Of a stretch of 47,779 bases of DNA, positions 37,852 to 45,717 are shown piece after piece. The first letter of the stretch is position 1; each line of letters opens with the position of its first letter. Where the stretch lies: the NCBI RefSeq assembly GCF_030848475.1, contig NZ_JAVDDS010000031.1, positions 1-47,779 of the forward strand, given 5' to 3'. The stretch comes from Herbivorax alkaliphila (GTDB lineage Bacteria > Bacillota > Clostridia > Acetivibrionales > Acetivibrionaceae). The position numbers and the translations under genes were made by a program. Below the pieces are notes generated by a model. That model searched no databases. It saw only the letters and a program-made list of their open reading frames with translations, and had not been told where the DNA came from.

Positions 37852-37931
37852 TTCAAATATTCTCCTCTAGCTTCTAAAGTTATTCCAAATTAGAAACTTA
37901 TCATTTTTTTTTTGGAACCATCATAATATAA

Positions 37932-38585
37932 TTACAAATTTATCTCTAATCGTATTAACCGAGCAAGTACATCAACATCTTTTTTGTAAACAGTATTTGT
38001 AATAATACTTCCACTATTTTGAACTAATATTATCTTTCCTCCACTAACTGCCCTTAATTGTCTTATCATTTTCTTCTCTTTATATTCAATTAAGTAAATA
38101 GAGCTCCTATCTACTTCACTAGTTTTAAAAGCCAGTGCCAAATCGCCTTTATTTAATCTAAACCCTTTCATATCATCGTCTTCGATAAGCAAATAAATAA
38201 CTTTATCTTTTGGCAATCCTTCAACCTTATTAGCTATTATAGGTAGTTTTCTCTTTCCTAATTCCCTGTCCATCTTATAATTATAAACAGGCACATTCAT
38301 AATTACTCCTGAAAGAGCATCGTTCCAGATGTCCTGTACAGGCTTTTCAACAACTTTCTCTACATTTATATCTGGTTCTGGTTTATTTTCGTATATATCC
38401 AGATTTCCAACTTCTTTACGCAACACCTTGCTTATTCTTTTAAGAAGATTGTCTTTTACTATTTTTCGACCTGTTTCTATTTCTATAATAAATTTTTCTG
38501 TTACTCCTATACTTCTAGCAAGCTGTTTTTGAGTCATACCTAATTCTTTTCTAAGCCTGCTTATTTCCAAACCCATTCTACTCAT
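37932..38585 (-). CDS. XRE-family regulator with degenerate S24/LexA-like domain
   Basis: The 217-residue product has an N-terminal helix-turn-helix (MGLEISRLRKELGMTQKQLA ... VTEKFIIEIETGRK, about 4-60), a linker, and a C-terminal beta-rich domain (about 110-217). In that domain IEDDDMKGFRLNKGDLALAF aligns with the S24 peptidase GDSMEP...GDLVLV motif. The catalytic Ser position is Asp, so self-cleavage is unlikely. It may instead sense a ligand or dimerise. GGAGGG precedes ATG 38585. The regulated genes are unknown; it is divergent from the zinc-ribbon gene and 320 bases away from it. Confidence 0.78.
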   Translation of the reverse strand: MSRMGLEISRLRKELGMTQKQLARSIGVTEKFIIEIETGRKIVKDNLLKRISKVLRKEVGNLDIYENKPEPDINVEKVVEKPVQDIWNDALSGVIMNVPVYNYKMDRELGKRKLPIIANKVEGLPKDKVIYLLIEDDDMKGFRLNKGDLALAFKTSEVDRSSIYLIEYKEKKMIRQLRAVSGGKIILVQNSGSIITNTVYKKDVDVLARLIRLEINL

Positions 38586-38831
38586 TTTCTTCCCTCCAAT
38601 TTCTTTTCGTAAACTATTATATACTTTTTAAGCAATACAAACAACAATCAGAATACATTTAGTTATATATCAAATGTGAAGAACAATATTTCAGAAACTA
38701 ATGTTTTTTCATGTTTTCATTCACATAAATAACATGCTCCCAATACATTTATTATATATCTGACACTATAAAATCTGTATAAAAAATTCTTTTTATGACA
38801 ATACTATACTTATAATGAATTAATTATTTTA

Positions 38832-38900
38832 GACTTAAAACCTCCTATCTTTCCTTGGAGTTTATAGTCAAAAATCAGTTAATTCCAAGATTAAGGAGGT
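38832..38900 (+). promoter_or_regulatory. Leader of the zinc-ribbon gene with anti-Shine-Dalgarno sequence
   Basis: ACCTCCT at 38840-38846 is exactly complementary to the ribosome site AGGAGGT at 38894-38900. The same ACCTCC can instead pair locally with GGAG at 38857-38860 (outer stem GACT/AGTC). The two pairings could switch translation on and off, perhaps with temperature. A TATAAT lies near 38810. The rest of 38586-38831 is AT-rich with no identifiable feature. Confidence 0.45.
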
Positions 38901-38908
38901 AGAAATAT

Positions 38909-39124
38909 ATGTCTGATAAAACATTAACATGTAAAGATTGTAGTGTCCAATTCATTTTTTCAGAAGGAGAACAGAACTTTTACAAAGAAAAAGGATTTAT
39001 GAATGAACCCCAACGCTGTCTTAGTTGTAGAACTGCTAAAAAACAACAGCGAAGAGGAAGAAATAATTTTTCAAAACCCAATGCTTTCGGAAATAGAATG
39101 GAGTTTAGATTTGGCAGTAAGTGA
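38909..39124 (+). CDS. Small zinc-ribbon protein
   Basis: The 71-residue product has CKDC (about 8-11) and CLSC (about 37-40), a four-cysteine zinc ribbon. The conserved FIFSEGEQNFYKEKGFMNEP string is shared by a common Firmicute family annotated as zinc-ribbon or CxxC-type proteins. The tail is Arg/Lys/Gln-rich (KKQQRRGRNN), suggesting RNA or DNA binding. AAGGAGG precedes ATG 38909. It is monocistronic, and palindromes follow it. The cellular role is not established to my knowledge. Confidence 0.85.
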   Translation: MSDKTLTCKDCSVQFIFSEGEQNFYKEKGFMNEPQRCLSCRTAKKQQRRGRNNFSKPNAFGNRMEFRFGSK

Positions 39125-39171
39125 AGCTTTTTTTATAAATCAAAAATGTTTATATTTTACAAACTCTGCTT

Positions 39172-39223
39172 TAAAGTAGTATAGACTTAGTGGAATTAAT
39201 TCCACTAAGTCTATACTACTTTA
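39172..39223. terminator. Perfect 52-bp palindrome after the zinc-ribbon gene
   Basis: Two exact 26-bp inverted arms meet at 39197/39198 (centre GGAATTAATTCC). The transcript would form a very stable stem, but only a weak T-rich tail follows, so it may be a terminator, a transcript-stabilising stem or a cruciform site. Confidence 0.65.
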
Positions 39224-39384
39224 TCTTATTTTAAGACTAACTATTTAATTTTCCTGCAATATAAATTAAACTTGCTTTTTTATATTTAATATAATTTTAA
39301 TAATAATTCTTTAGTTAAATGATATAATATAGTTAAGCCTTTATTAACAATTTTTCATACACAACCTCTATATTTATAGAAATT

Positions 39385-39426
39385 CAGATAAAAAGCATTT
39401 ATTTAAAAATAAATGCTTTTTATCTG
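39385..39426. terminator. Palindromic terminator downstream of clpE
   Basis: A perfect 20-bp stem (39385-39404 with 39407-39426) has A and T runs inside the arms. It lies 70 bases after the clpE stop on its coding strand and can act for both directions. The stretch 39224-39384 holds nothing else recognisable. Confidence 0.65.
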
Positions 39427-39495
39427 GAAAACATACTAATTTTATCTTAAGCCCGAACCTTAATCCCCAGTGTTTAGTTTCAGCTCCAAAGCTCA

Positions 39496-41841
39496 TTATT
39501 TGAACTTTATTTCTTCATCTTCAATATAAATAACAATATTACTTCCTTCTTTATAAATTCCTTTAAGATACATATCGGCAAGTTCATCTTCAATATATTT
39601 TTGAATCATCCTTCTAAGTGGTCTAGCTCCATATTTAGGGTCATAACCTTTTTGAAGTATAAACTCAATAATCGAATCTTCTATCTCTACTGTCATATTC
39701 TTTTCATTAACTTCATCCACTATTTCTTCAAGCATTAAATTAATTATCTTTTTAAGTTCATCTTTCTTTAATTGGTCAAATACAATTATTTCATCTATCC
39801 TATTTAAAAATTCTGGTCTGAATATTTCTTTTAAAACATCCTTTACTTTGTTTTCAATGGCAATATAATTATCACTTCCAAAACCTATTCCACTTGCCTT
39901 AGCACTTGTTCCCGCATTGGATGTCATTATTATTACTGTATTTTCAAAACTTACTATCTTGCCATGACTATCAGCTATTCTTCCATCTTCAAGTATTTGC
40001 AAAAACATGTTAAATACATCTGGGTGAGCTTTTTCAATTTCATCTAACAATATAATAGAATATGGTTTTCTTCTTATTTTTTCAGTAAGCTGACCTGCAT
40101 CATCATAACCTACGTATCCAGGAGGTGCACCAATTAGCTTGGCAACTGCATGTTTTTCCATATATTCAGACATATCAAATCTTATCAATGCCTCTTCACT
40201 TTCAAAAATTTCTTCTGCAAGAGCTCTTACCAATTCAGTTTTCCCTACTCCTGTAGGCCCTACAAAAATAAAAGATGCTGGCTTTTTCTTTTTCTTAAAA
40301 TCCGCCCTGTTTCTTCTTATAGCCTTAGAAACACCTTTAACTGCATTGTTTTGACCTACTAATCTATTATGAAGCCTTTCTTCCAAATTCAAAAGCTTTT
40401 TTGCTTCTATTTCAGTAAGTCTTTGCACAGGAATTTTAGTCCAAGTTTCTATTACATGTGCAACATCATCTAAAGTAATCTGTATTTCTTTGTTTTTATA
40501 TTCCATATCCTGTATTTGAGTTAACAATTTACACTCTCTAACTTTCAAATCTGCTGCTTTTTGATAATCCTCAATAGAATCTGCTGATACCGCACTTTCC
40601 TTTTTTTCCTGCACTTCTTTAAGTTGCTCTTTTAATGTATCAAGCTTAACCAATCCAACATTTTTTATATTAGCTCTAGATCCTGCTTCATCTAAAATAT
40701 CTATTGCTTTGTCAGGCAAAAATCTATCAGTAATATATCTTTCTGAAAGAATTACAGTTGATTTTATTATTTCATCAGTTATTTTTACTCTGTGGAACTT
40801 CTCATAATAATCTTTAATTCCCTTTAATATTTCAATTGTATCTTCAACAGAGGGCTCTTCAACAAGTACGGATTGAAACCTTCTTTCTAATGCAGTATCT
40901 TTTTCAATATGCTTTCTATATTCATTAAGAGTTGTTGCCCCAATAACTTGTATTTCACCTTTAGCAAGAGAAGGTTTTAATATGTTAGCAGCATTCATTG
41001 CACCTTCTGCTTCTCCTGCCCCAATAATATTATGAAGTTCATCTATAACCAGTATTACATTTCCCAATGCTTTAACTTCTTCTATAATACCTTTCATTCT
41101 GCTCTCAAATTGACCTCTAAACTGTGTTCCCGCTACAACACTTGTTAAATCAAGTAAATATATTTCTACATTAAATAACTTTGCCGGAACCTCTCTTTGA
41201 GCAATTTTAACTGCAAGCCCCTCAGCAATGGCAGTCTTTCCAACACCAGGCTCTCCTATTAAAACAGGATTATTTTTATTTCTTCTGTTTAGTACTTGAA
41301 TAACTCTGTCTATTTCCTTACTTCTACCAATTACTCTATCTATTTCATCATTTCGAGCTTTCTCTGTAAGATTGTTTCCATAGGTGTTTAGATACTTTCT
41401 TTTCTTAGAGACTTTTTTTTCTTGGGTTTTTGTTTTTCTCTTACTTTTAAAGCTTCTTTCTTCCTTTTTATCATCACCTATTGTATTATCTTTCAAATCT
41501 TTAGAGTCTTTAAAGTCTTTAGAGTCTTCACTTTTAAATAGATTTTTATTAAACATATTTAAAAACGGATTTGCGGTATTTACAGAATCTGAATCCAAAT
41601 CTTCTGATATATTATTTAAATCATTTATATCCATGTCCTGCATGAAATCTCCCATCTGTTTGTTTAAATCTTCTATCTCGTCATCAGATATACCTGTTTG
41701 TTCAAGTATTTGATTAATTGGTTGAATCCCCTTCTTTTTTGCACAAGAAATACATAGTCCTTCTTGTGCCTGCTTTCCATCTATAATTTTTGTTATAAAG
41801 ACAACTGCTACATTCTCTTTACAAATAGAACACATCATCAT
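39496..41841 (-). CDS. ClpE/ClpC-type ATP-dependent unfoldase with N-terminal zinc finger
   Basis: I choose ATG 41841 (781 residues), with GGGAG 9 bases upstream. A four-cysteine finger (MCSICKE ... [11 protein letters not shown], residues 3-37) replaces the usual Clp N-domain, as in ClpE. A charged Lys/Asp linker (about 85-145) follows. AAA+ module 1 has [13 protein letters not shown] and [16 protein letters not shown] middle coiled segment and AAA+ module 2 follow, with [13 protein letters not shown] and [16 protein letters not shown]. The C-terminus ends in a ClpB-type small domain. It unfolds proteins for ClpP or as a chaperone. No ctsR or mcsB lies beside it. ClpE is the closest name, but ClpC with a finger is possible. 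Confidence 0.88.
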   Translation of the reverse strand: MMMCSICKENVAVVFITKIIDGKQAQEGLCISCAKKKGIQPINQILEQTGISDDEIEDLNKQMGDFMQDMDINDLNNISEDLDSDSVNTANPFLNMFNKNLFKSEDSKDFKDSKDLKDNTIGDDKKEERSFKSKRKTKTQEKKVSKKRKYLNTYGNNLTEKARNDEIDRVIGRSKEIDRVIQVLNRRNKNNPVLIGEPGVGKTAIAEGLAVKIAQREVPAKLFNVEIYLLDLTSVVAGTQFRGQFESRMKGIIEEVKALGNVILVIDELHNIIGAGEAEGAMNAANILKPSLAKGEIQVIGATTLNEYRKHIEKDTALERRFQSVLVEEPSVEDTIEILKGIKDYYEKFHRVKITDEIIKSTVILSERYITDRFLPDKAIDILDEAGSRANIKNVGLVKLDTLKEQLKEVQEKKESAVSADSIEDYQKAADLKVRECKLLTQIQDMEYKNKEIQITLDDVAHVIETWTKIPVQRLTEIEAKKLLNLEERLHNRLVGQNNAVKGVSKAIRRNRADFKKKKKPASFIFVGPTGVGKTELVRALAEEIFESEEALIRFDMSEYMEKHAVAKLIGAPPGYVGYDDAGQLTEKIRRKPYSIILLDEIEKAHPDVFNMFLQILEDGRIADSHGKIVSFENTVIIMTSNAGTSAKASGIGFGSDNYIAIENKVKDVLKEIFRPEFLNRIDEIIVFDQLKKDELKKIINLMLEEIVDEVNEKNMTVEIEDSIIEFILQKGYDPKYGARPLRRMIQKYIEDELADMYLKGIYKEGSNIVIYIEDEEIKFK

Positions 41842-42060
41842 ATTAAACATCTCCCATCCCTAACACACTTAATTTTCATAAACAACTTACTCCCATAGAA
41901 TAAAAACTTCAGGCTTAGAGTCTCTTTGCTGTTAATTCTTTCACTTGGTTGCAAGACTTATAAATAAATGTCTGAGCATTAACACCCACTTACTTTGAAA
42001 TTTTTACAACCTTCAAACAGAACTATATAGTACATATTCTGGTTTATCAAGCAAATACTG

Positions 42061-42109
42061 CTTATATTTAATTAAGTATTTTAGAGTAAAATACTTAATT
42101 AAATATAAG
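42061..42109. repeat. Perfect 23-bp-arm hairpin upstream of clpE
   Basis: Arms 42061-42083 and 42087-42109 are exact inverted repeats with a 3-base loop, entirely A/T-rich except four G/C pairs. It lies 220 bases ahead of clpE and has no U-run. It may be a cruciform-forming or regulatory element. The surrounding 41842-42500 contains no gene. Confidence 0.6.
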
Positions 42110-42149
42110 TAAAATCAATTTGATTACTAAGGAATTCCTTAGAATTAAC

Positions 42150-42230
42150 GCTCCATTCTCAATAACAAACTTCCTATGATTTAACGGGTTTTAGCCGATG
42201 AAAATGGGATGTTATCTCTTAGCCATTCTA
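42150..42230 (+). repeat. Dispersed repeat A, copy 2
   Basis: This is the inverted counterpart of 7521-7598. It contains ATGATTTAACGGGTTTT, then GGGATGTTATCTCTTAGCCAT. It occurs without repeat B. No coding content. Confidence 0.55.
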
Positions 42231-42503
42231 ATTAAAATCCAACAAAACATTGGTACCAAATTGACTTTTATAGTACCATAAGATTTATTACACACAAAAA
42301 CCTATTCTTAACTTTTTATAACATCATACCCTAATATAAATAATACAAATCAAATATTTCTTGATTAAACACATATTGCCTTAACAAAAGACTATAGTTG
42401 AAACAATAAGCAATAATCTACCAATCCTTTTAAGTTTTTTCTTAGTTAAAGTATAACACACAGCAACAAGTGGTGCAAGAAATCAAAAATAATTGGATAT
42501 CTA

Positions 42504-42532
42504 TTGAAAAATATATTATTTTGTTATATAAT
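42504..42532 (+). promoter_or_regulatory. Promoter of the tandem-riboswitch transcript
   Basis: -35 TTGAAA (42504-42509), a 17-base spacer and a perfect -10 TATAAT (42527-42532) lie about 30 bases ahead of the first riboswitch. Confidence 0.8.
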
Positions 42533-42559
42533 ATATTTATACAATTTAATAATTATGTT

Positions 42560-42645
42560 TTGAAAAGGGCAAATCTATCGAAAGGTAGAGGCGCAAAGCT
42601 ACGGGTCTACGGTCTAAACACTATGACAGCCGGGTTACCAAAATT
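42560..42645 (+). ncRNA. c-di-GMP-I (GEMM-I) riboswitch, first of two
   Basis: The conserved core reads AGGGCAAA, a GAAA-tetraloop hairpin, GGCGCAAAGC, ACGGGTCTACGGTCTAAACA, CTATGACAGCCGGGTTACC. These are the hallmark blocks of the class I cyclic di-GMP aptamer. A terminator at 42667-42698 follows directly, so ligand probably controls transcription. Confidence 0.93.
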
Positions 42646-42666
42646 AGAGTGTGATGTATGTTTATT

Positions 42667-42698
42667 AGCTCTGCCTGGTAGTCCGGTCAGAGCTTTTT
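42667..42698 (+). terminator. Intrinsic terminator between the two riboswitches
   Basis: AGCTCTG (42667-42673) pairs with CAGAGCT (42688-42694), followed by TTTTT. A wider pairing (GATGTATGTTT with AAACATACATC around 42652-42717) encloses it and could be an alternative fold. Confidence 0.8.
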
Positions 42699-42729
42699 AG
42701 TTACTCTAAAACATACATCAGTGCCCTTA

Positions 42730-42816
42730 CGACAAAGGCAAACTCAATGAAAATTGAGGACGCAAAGCTTCAGATCTTCGGTTTTAATTTTAACCAAGAT
42801 GGCTGAGTTACCGAAA
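42730..42816 (+). ncRNA. c-di-GMP-I (GEMM-I) riboswitch, second of two
   Basis: Core blocks are AAAGGCAAACTC, a GAAA tetraloop, GAGGACGCAAAGCTTCAGATC, and AAGATGGCTGAGTTACCG. It ends 3-4 bases before the GGGAGG ribosome site of the transglutaminase gene. With no terminator after it, it may act on translation or RNA processing. Confidence 0.92.
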
Positions 42817-42832
42817 AAAGGGAGGAATTGTT

Positions 42833-43672
42833 ATGAAGAAAAGTATTAAGGTTTTTGCTATGCTCTGCATAGTGGTAACAATGTTTGTAAATGTCGTATT
42901 TGCTACAGGAACTTACACACCAGGTTTTATGCGTATCAGAAATGTGACTCTTCAAAATATCCCATCAGAAGTTGACGGCAAAGTAACCTTTTCTGGATCA
43001 ACTGACAATGAAAAAATAAAAATACTTATTGTTAAAGATGAACGTCAGCGTTGGTATGATGTTGATTTAGAAGATGGAGATTTTCATGAGGAAATATGGC
43101 TTATTGATGGAATAGGCAATTATACTGTTTCAGTTTTAGTTCATGTGGAAGACAGAAGATATGCTTATGGCCCTACTGTAAAAGTTGAAAACATAACTGA
43201 AGTTAACAGATTTACTGTACCTACATTACACGTTGAAAGCAATCACGAAGATATTATTGAATTGGCAAATGAAATAACCAAAGATAGTGAAACTGACATG
43301 GAAAAAGCACAAAGCATTCACAATTGGGTATCATCAAACATTACATATGACTACGAAAAGTATGAACTACAAAAAGAAGGTCATTTTGATAACGACTATG
43401 GAGCTTTACATACTTTTAGAACTGGTACAGGGGTATGCTACGATTACTCTAATTTAGTTGCAGCATTAGGAAGAGCCGTCAATTTACAAGTAAAAGTTAT
43501 TAAGGGTAATTATACAAGCCCATCCCGCAGTGAGCTTCATGCTTGGAATGAAATATATGTATCAGAAGAAGATAGATGGATTTTATTAGACTCTACATTT
43601 GCATCATCTAGAAGAAGTTTTTTTGACACCAGCGAGCATTTTATTTATCACGAAAAAATTGAAGCTTACTGA
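42833..43672 (+). CDS. Secreted transglutaminase-like cysteine protease-fold protein
   Basis: The ATG at 42833 follows GGGAGG. The 279-residue product has a signal peptide (about 1-24), a beta-sandwich region (about 30-120), and a transglutaminase-like core (about 150-260). The core has the Cys-His-Asp triad in GTGVCYDYSNLVAAL, SELHAWNEI and WILLDSTFAS. Such domains act as proteases, peptidases or cross-linkers. The tandem c-di-GMP riboswitches place it in a sessile/motile lifestyle programme, plausibly modifying surface proteins. The neighbouring cohesin-SLH proteins are possible substrates, by proximity only. A hairpin right after the stop and a terminator follow. Confidence 0.9.
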   Translation: MKKSIKVFAMLCIVVTMFVNVVFATGTYTPGFMRIRNVTLQNIPSEVDGKVTFSGSTDNEKIKILIVKDERQRWYDVDLEDGDFHEEIWLIDGIGNYTVSVLVHVEDRRYAYGPTVKVENITEVNRFTVPTLHVESNHEDIIELANEITKDSETDMEKAQSIHNWVSSNITYDYEKYELQKEGHFDNDYGALHTFRTGTGVCYDYSNLVAALGRAVNLQVKVIKGNYTSPSRSELHAWNEIYVSEEDRWILLDSTFASSRRSFFDTSEHFIYHEKIEAY

Positions 43673-43727
43673 TAAGTTGGGGCGTTAGTCCCCTAACTTT
43701 CTCCTTACGCCTTCCTGCACTTACAAT

Positions 43728-43767
43728 AAAAAAGCCCCCTCCTCTTTTTTAGGTGGGGCTTTTTTTA
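43728..43767. terminator. Bidirectional terminator
   Basis: AAAAAAGCCCC pairs with GGGGCTTTTTT, with an inner TCCT/AGG extension. It lies between the converging transglutaminase and cohesin-SLH genes. A smaller GGGG/CCCC hairpin lies at 43675-43700. Confidence 0.85.
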
Positions 43768-43773
43768 TTACTT

Positions 43774-45048
43774 TTAATCATTTAGTTTTTCTAAGAAAAC
43801 TTCTCGCCCTTCTTCATCCACATAATAACTGTGATCAATAGCTCCTTTAGCAATATCACCATATGCCCAGTAAGTATCAGGTACATCCGGGAAATTTTCC
43901 TCAACCTCATATAGTGGTCCTCGGTCTAGTGCTCTGTTTATTAACGCAACACTTTCGGCACGCTTAATATTTGCTTGAGGCTTAAACGTGTCATCTGGAT
44001 AACCATTAATATATCCATGTTTTGATAATTTCTCAATATATTTTTGAGCCCAATGCCCTACAGAGTCATCAAATTTATTTTTAACCTGTTGTGGCTCTTC
44101 TAACTCCATAAACTTAAAAACAACAGTTGAAAATTCAGCTCTTGTAATACTGTTGTTAGGCTTAAATGTTCCATCTGGATAACCAGTAAACAATCCTAAA
44201 TCAGAAACATGTTCAACTGCCCAAGTTGCCCAATGGTCTCCTGACAAATCAGTATAGTTAACATCACTTTTTGATTGTGTATTCTTGTCCACTTCTAACA
44301 AATTAGCAAATATAACTGCCGCCTCTGCTCTGGTTATATTATTTTCAGGTTTAAAGTTCCCATCTGGATAACCACTTAAATATGCCTTATGTATTCCTTC
44401 TTTACTACCTGGCACTAAATCTTCTGGCTTATCTAAATCTTCTGTTTCTTCTAATTCTATTTGGTCAGAATCTTCTTTATCAGAATCTGATTCTTTATCT
44501 TTATCTGTTATAATGGTAGATGAATCATCACTTACCTTCACTCCGCCTTTGGTGAAATTTAAAGGAATTGTTTCTAACTCATAATTTGCAATTGCCCCCA
44601 TAGATTCTAAATCAACATAACTCACTCCATCATCAGCTGAAGATTTGATTTTAAATACTATTATTAAAAACTCTCCATCTGTTTTTATTAATTCTTTTCC
44701 GAGCCCTGTTTCATCCACAAACATTGTAGCTATCTTTCCTAAATTACGAGTATTAAGTCCTAAATTTACTCCTGGATTGGTAATTATACTTCCTGCCCTC
44801 ACTTCATCTACTTCCAAAACATTTTGATCGTAGTTTAGCATAAAATCACAATTATTAATTCCTGAGTCAGGAACATTTAAAAACTTTACTGGCACCTCTA
44901 CTGTATCTCCAGGCTTACCCTGTACAGTGCTTACTTTTATCTCCATATCACCACTTGCAAAAGTTAGACTATTTGAAAATAATATACTAGTCAAAGTAAC
45001 TGCTATAAGAATACAGATATAAATAAATGATATTTTTTTTAATTTCAT
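43774..45048 (-). CDS. Cohesin plus triple-SLH cell-surface protein
   Basis: The 424-residue product has a signal peptide (about 1-31), one type I-like cohesin domain (about 33-170; [33 protein letters not shown]), an acidic linker, and three SLH domains. Each SLH has GYPDG.F.P...ITRAE (from about residues 215, 280 and 345). SLH domains bind pyruvylated cell-wall polymer, and cohesins dock enzymes that carry dockerins, as in the OlpA-type anchors of cellulosomes. No dockerin protein is in the window. GGGAGG precedes ATG 45048. It is a paralogue of the gene at 45718. Confidence 0.92.
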   Translation of the reverse strand: MKLKKISFIYICILIAVTLTSILFSNSLTFASGDMEIKVSTVQGKPGDTVEVPVKFLNVPDSGINNCDFMLNYDQNVLEVDEVRAGSIITNPGVNLGLNTRNLGKIATMFVDETGLGKELIKTDGEFLIIVFKIKSSADDGVSYVDLESMGAIANYELETIPLNFTKGGVKVSDDSSTIITDKDKESDSDKEDSDQIELEETEDLDKPEDLVPGSKEGIHKAYLSGYPDGNFKPENNITRAEAAVIFANLLEVDKNTQSKSDVNYTDLSGDHWATWAVEHVSDLGLFTGYPDGTFKPNNSITRAEFSTVVFKFMELEEPQQVKNKFDDSVGHWAQKYIEKLSKHGYINGYPDDTFKPQANIKRAESVALINRALDRGPLYEVEENFPDVPDTYWAYGDIAKGAIDHSYYVDEEGREVFLEKLND

Positions 45049-45582
45049 AGTTAAACCTCCCTAAATAATTCAAAAGCAACATATTTAAATTTCGTCATAT
45101 AATTAAATGTTCTCTTTCTAGTTAGTTTTTTATTGACTGTTCTGCAACAACATTCTTTCAAAATTATTACCATAATTTCTAATTAGTTTTTACAACACCC
45201 CCGCTAAAAAATACTTTATAATGTCCCCTGCTTAATTTTTTAAAACAATTCACCTCCAAATAAAATAATTTTTTATAAAAATGACATACTATCAATGTTT
45301 CAAATTCACATTATAATTTATTTTTGTTAATCACCAGTAAATTGAAAAGATATGATTATTAAATTCAAATTCGCAAAACTAGACTAAAAATCAGTTAAAG
45401 ATGCTTGTTTCAATTTAAATTAACATCATTAGCATCAACTTCCCCATAAAATAATAAATTAGTATAAAAACCTATACGTATATATGGATTTTTATATCTG
45501 TTATATACATAATTATAAGGCAATTATAGTAAAATTTCAAGATGTTTTATAAACAATATCTTATATATTTTTTTAATTTTAT

Positions 45583-45634
45583 TCTAAGACTCCACCTGAA
45601 GCCTCAATTTTTAGCTTTAGCTAAAGGAGTTCAC
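45583..45634 (+). mobile_element. Repeat B copy 3, IS200/IS605-like end remnant
   Basis: TCCACCTGAAGCCTCAATT, the hairpin TTTAGC-TTTA-GCTAAA, then GGAGTTCAC. This copy best preserves the GAAGCC...GTTCAC pattern. See 7599-7643 and 36741-36792. Confidence 0.5.
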
Positions 45635-45655
45635 TTTAAAGTCTTCTTCATAAAA

Positions 45656-45686
45656 AAATCACTGTACCATTATGGTACAGTGATTT
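45656..45686 (-). terminator. Terminator of the polyacidic cohesin-SLH gene
   Basis: A perfect 15-bp stem (45656-45670 with 45672-45686), followed on the - strand by seven Ts, 31 bases after the stop. Confidence 0.85.
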
Positions 45687-45717
45687 AAATTTATGCACTA
45701 ATTATATTAGTTTATTA

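Larger units (their letters stand above)
45049..45717. other. 669-base intergenic region between the two cohesin-SLH genes
   Basis: AT-rich, with no coding frame I accept. It should hold the promoter of the 43774 gene, though I cannot choose one safely. At its right end are repeat B copy 3 and the terminator of the 45718 gene. A short direct repeat of TATATGGA/TATATACATA type near 45478-45510 looks like low-complexity sequence. Confidence 0.5.

Noticed and set aside
42470-42700. A 76-residue frame over the promoter and first riboswitch
   Set aside because: It lies on highly conserved riboswitch and terminator sequence, which explains the bases better than coding does.
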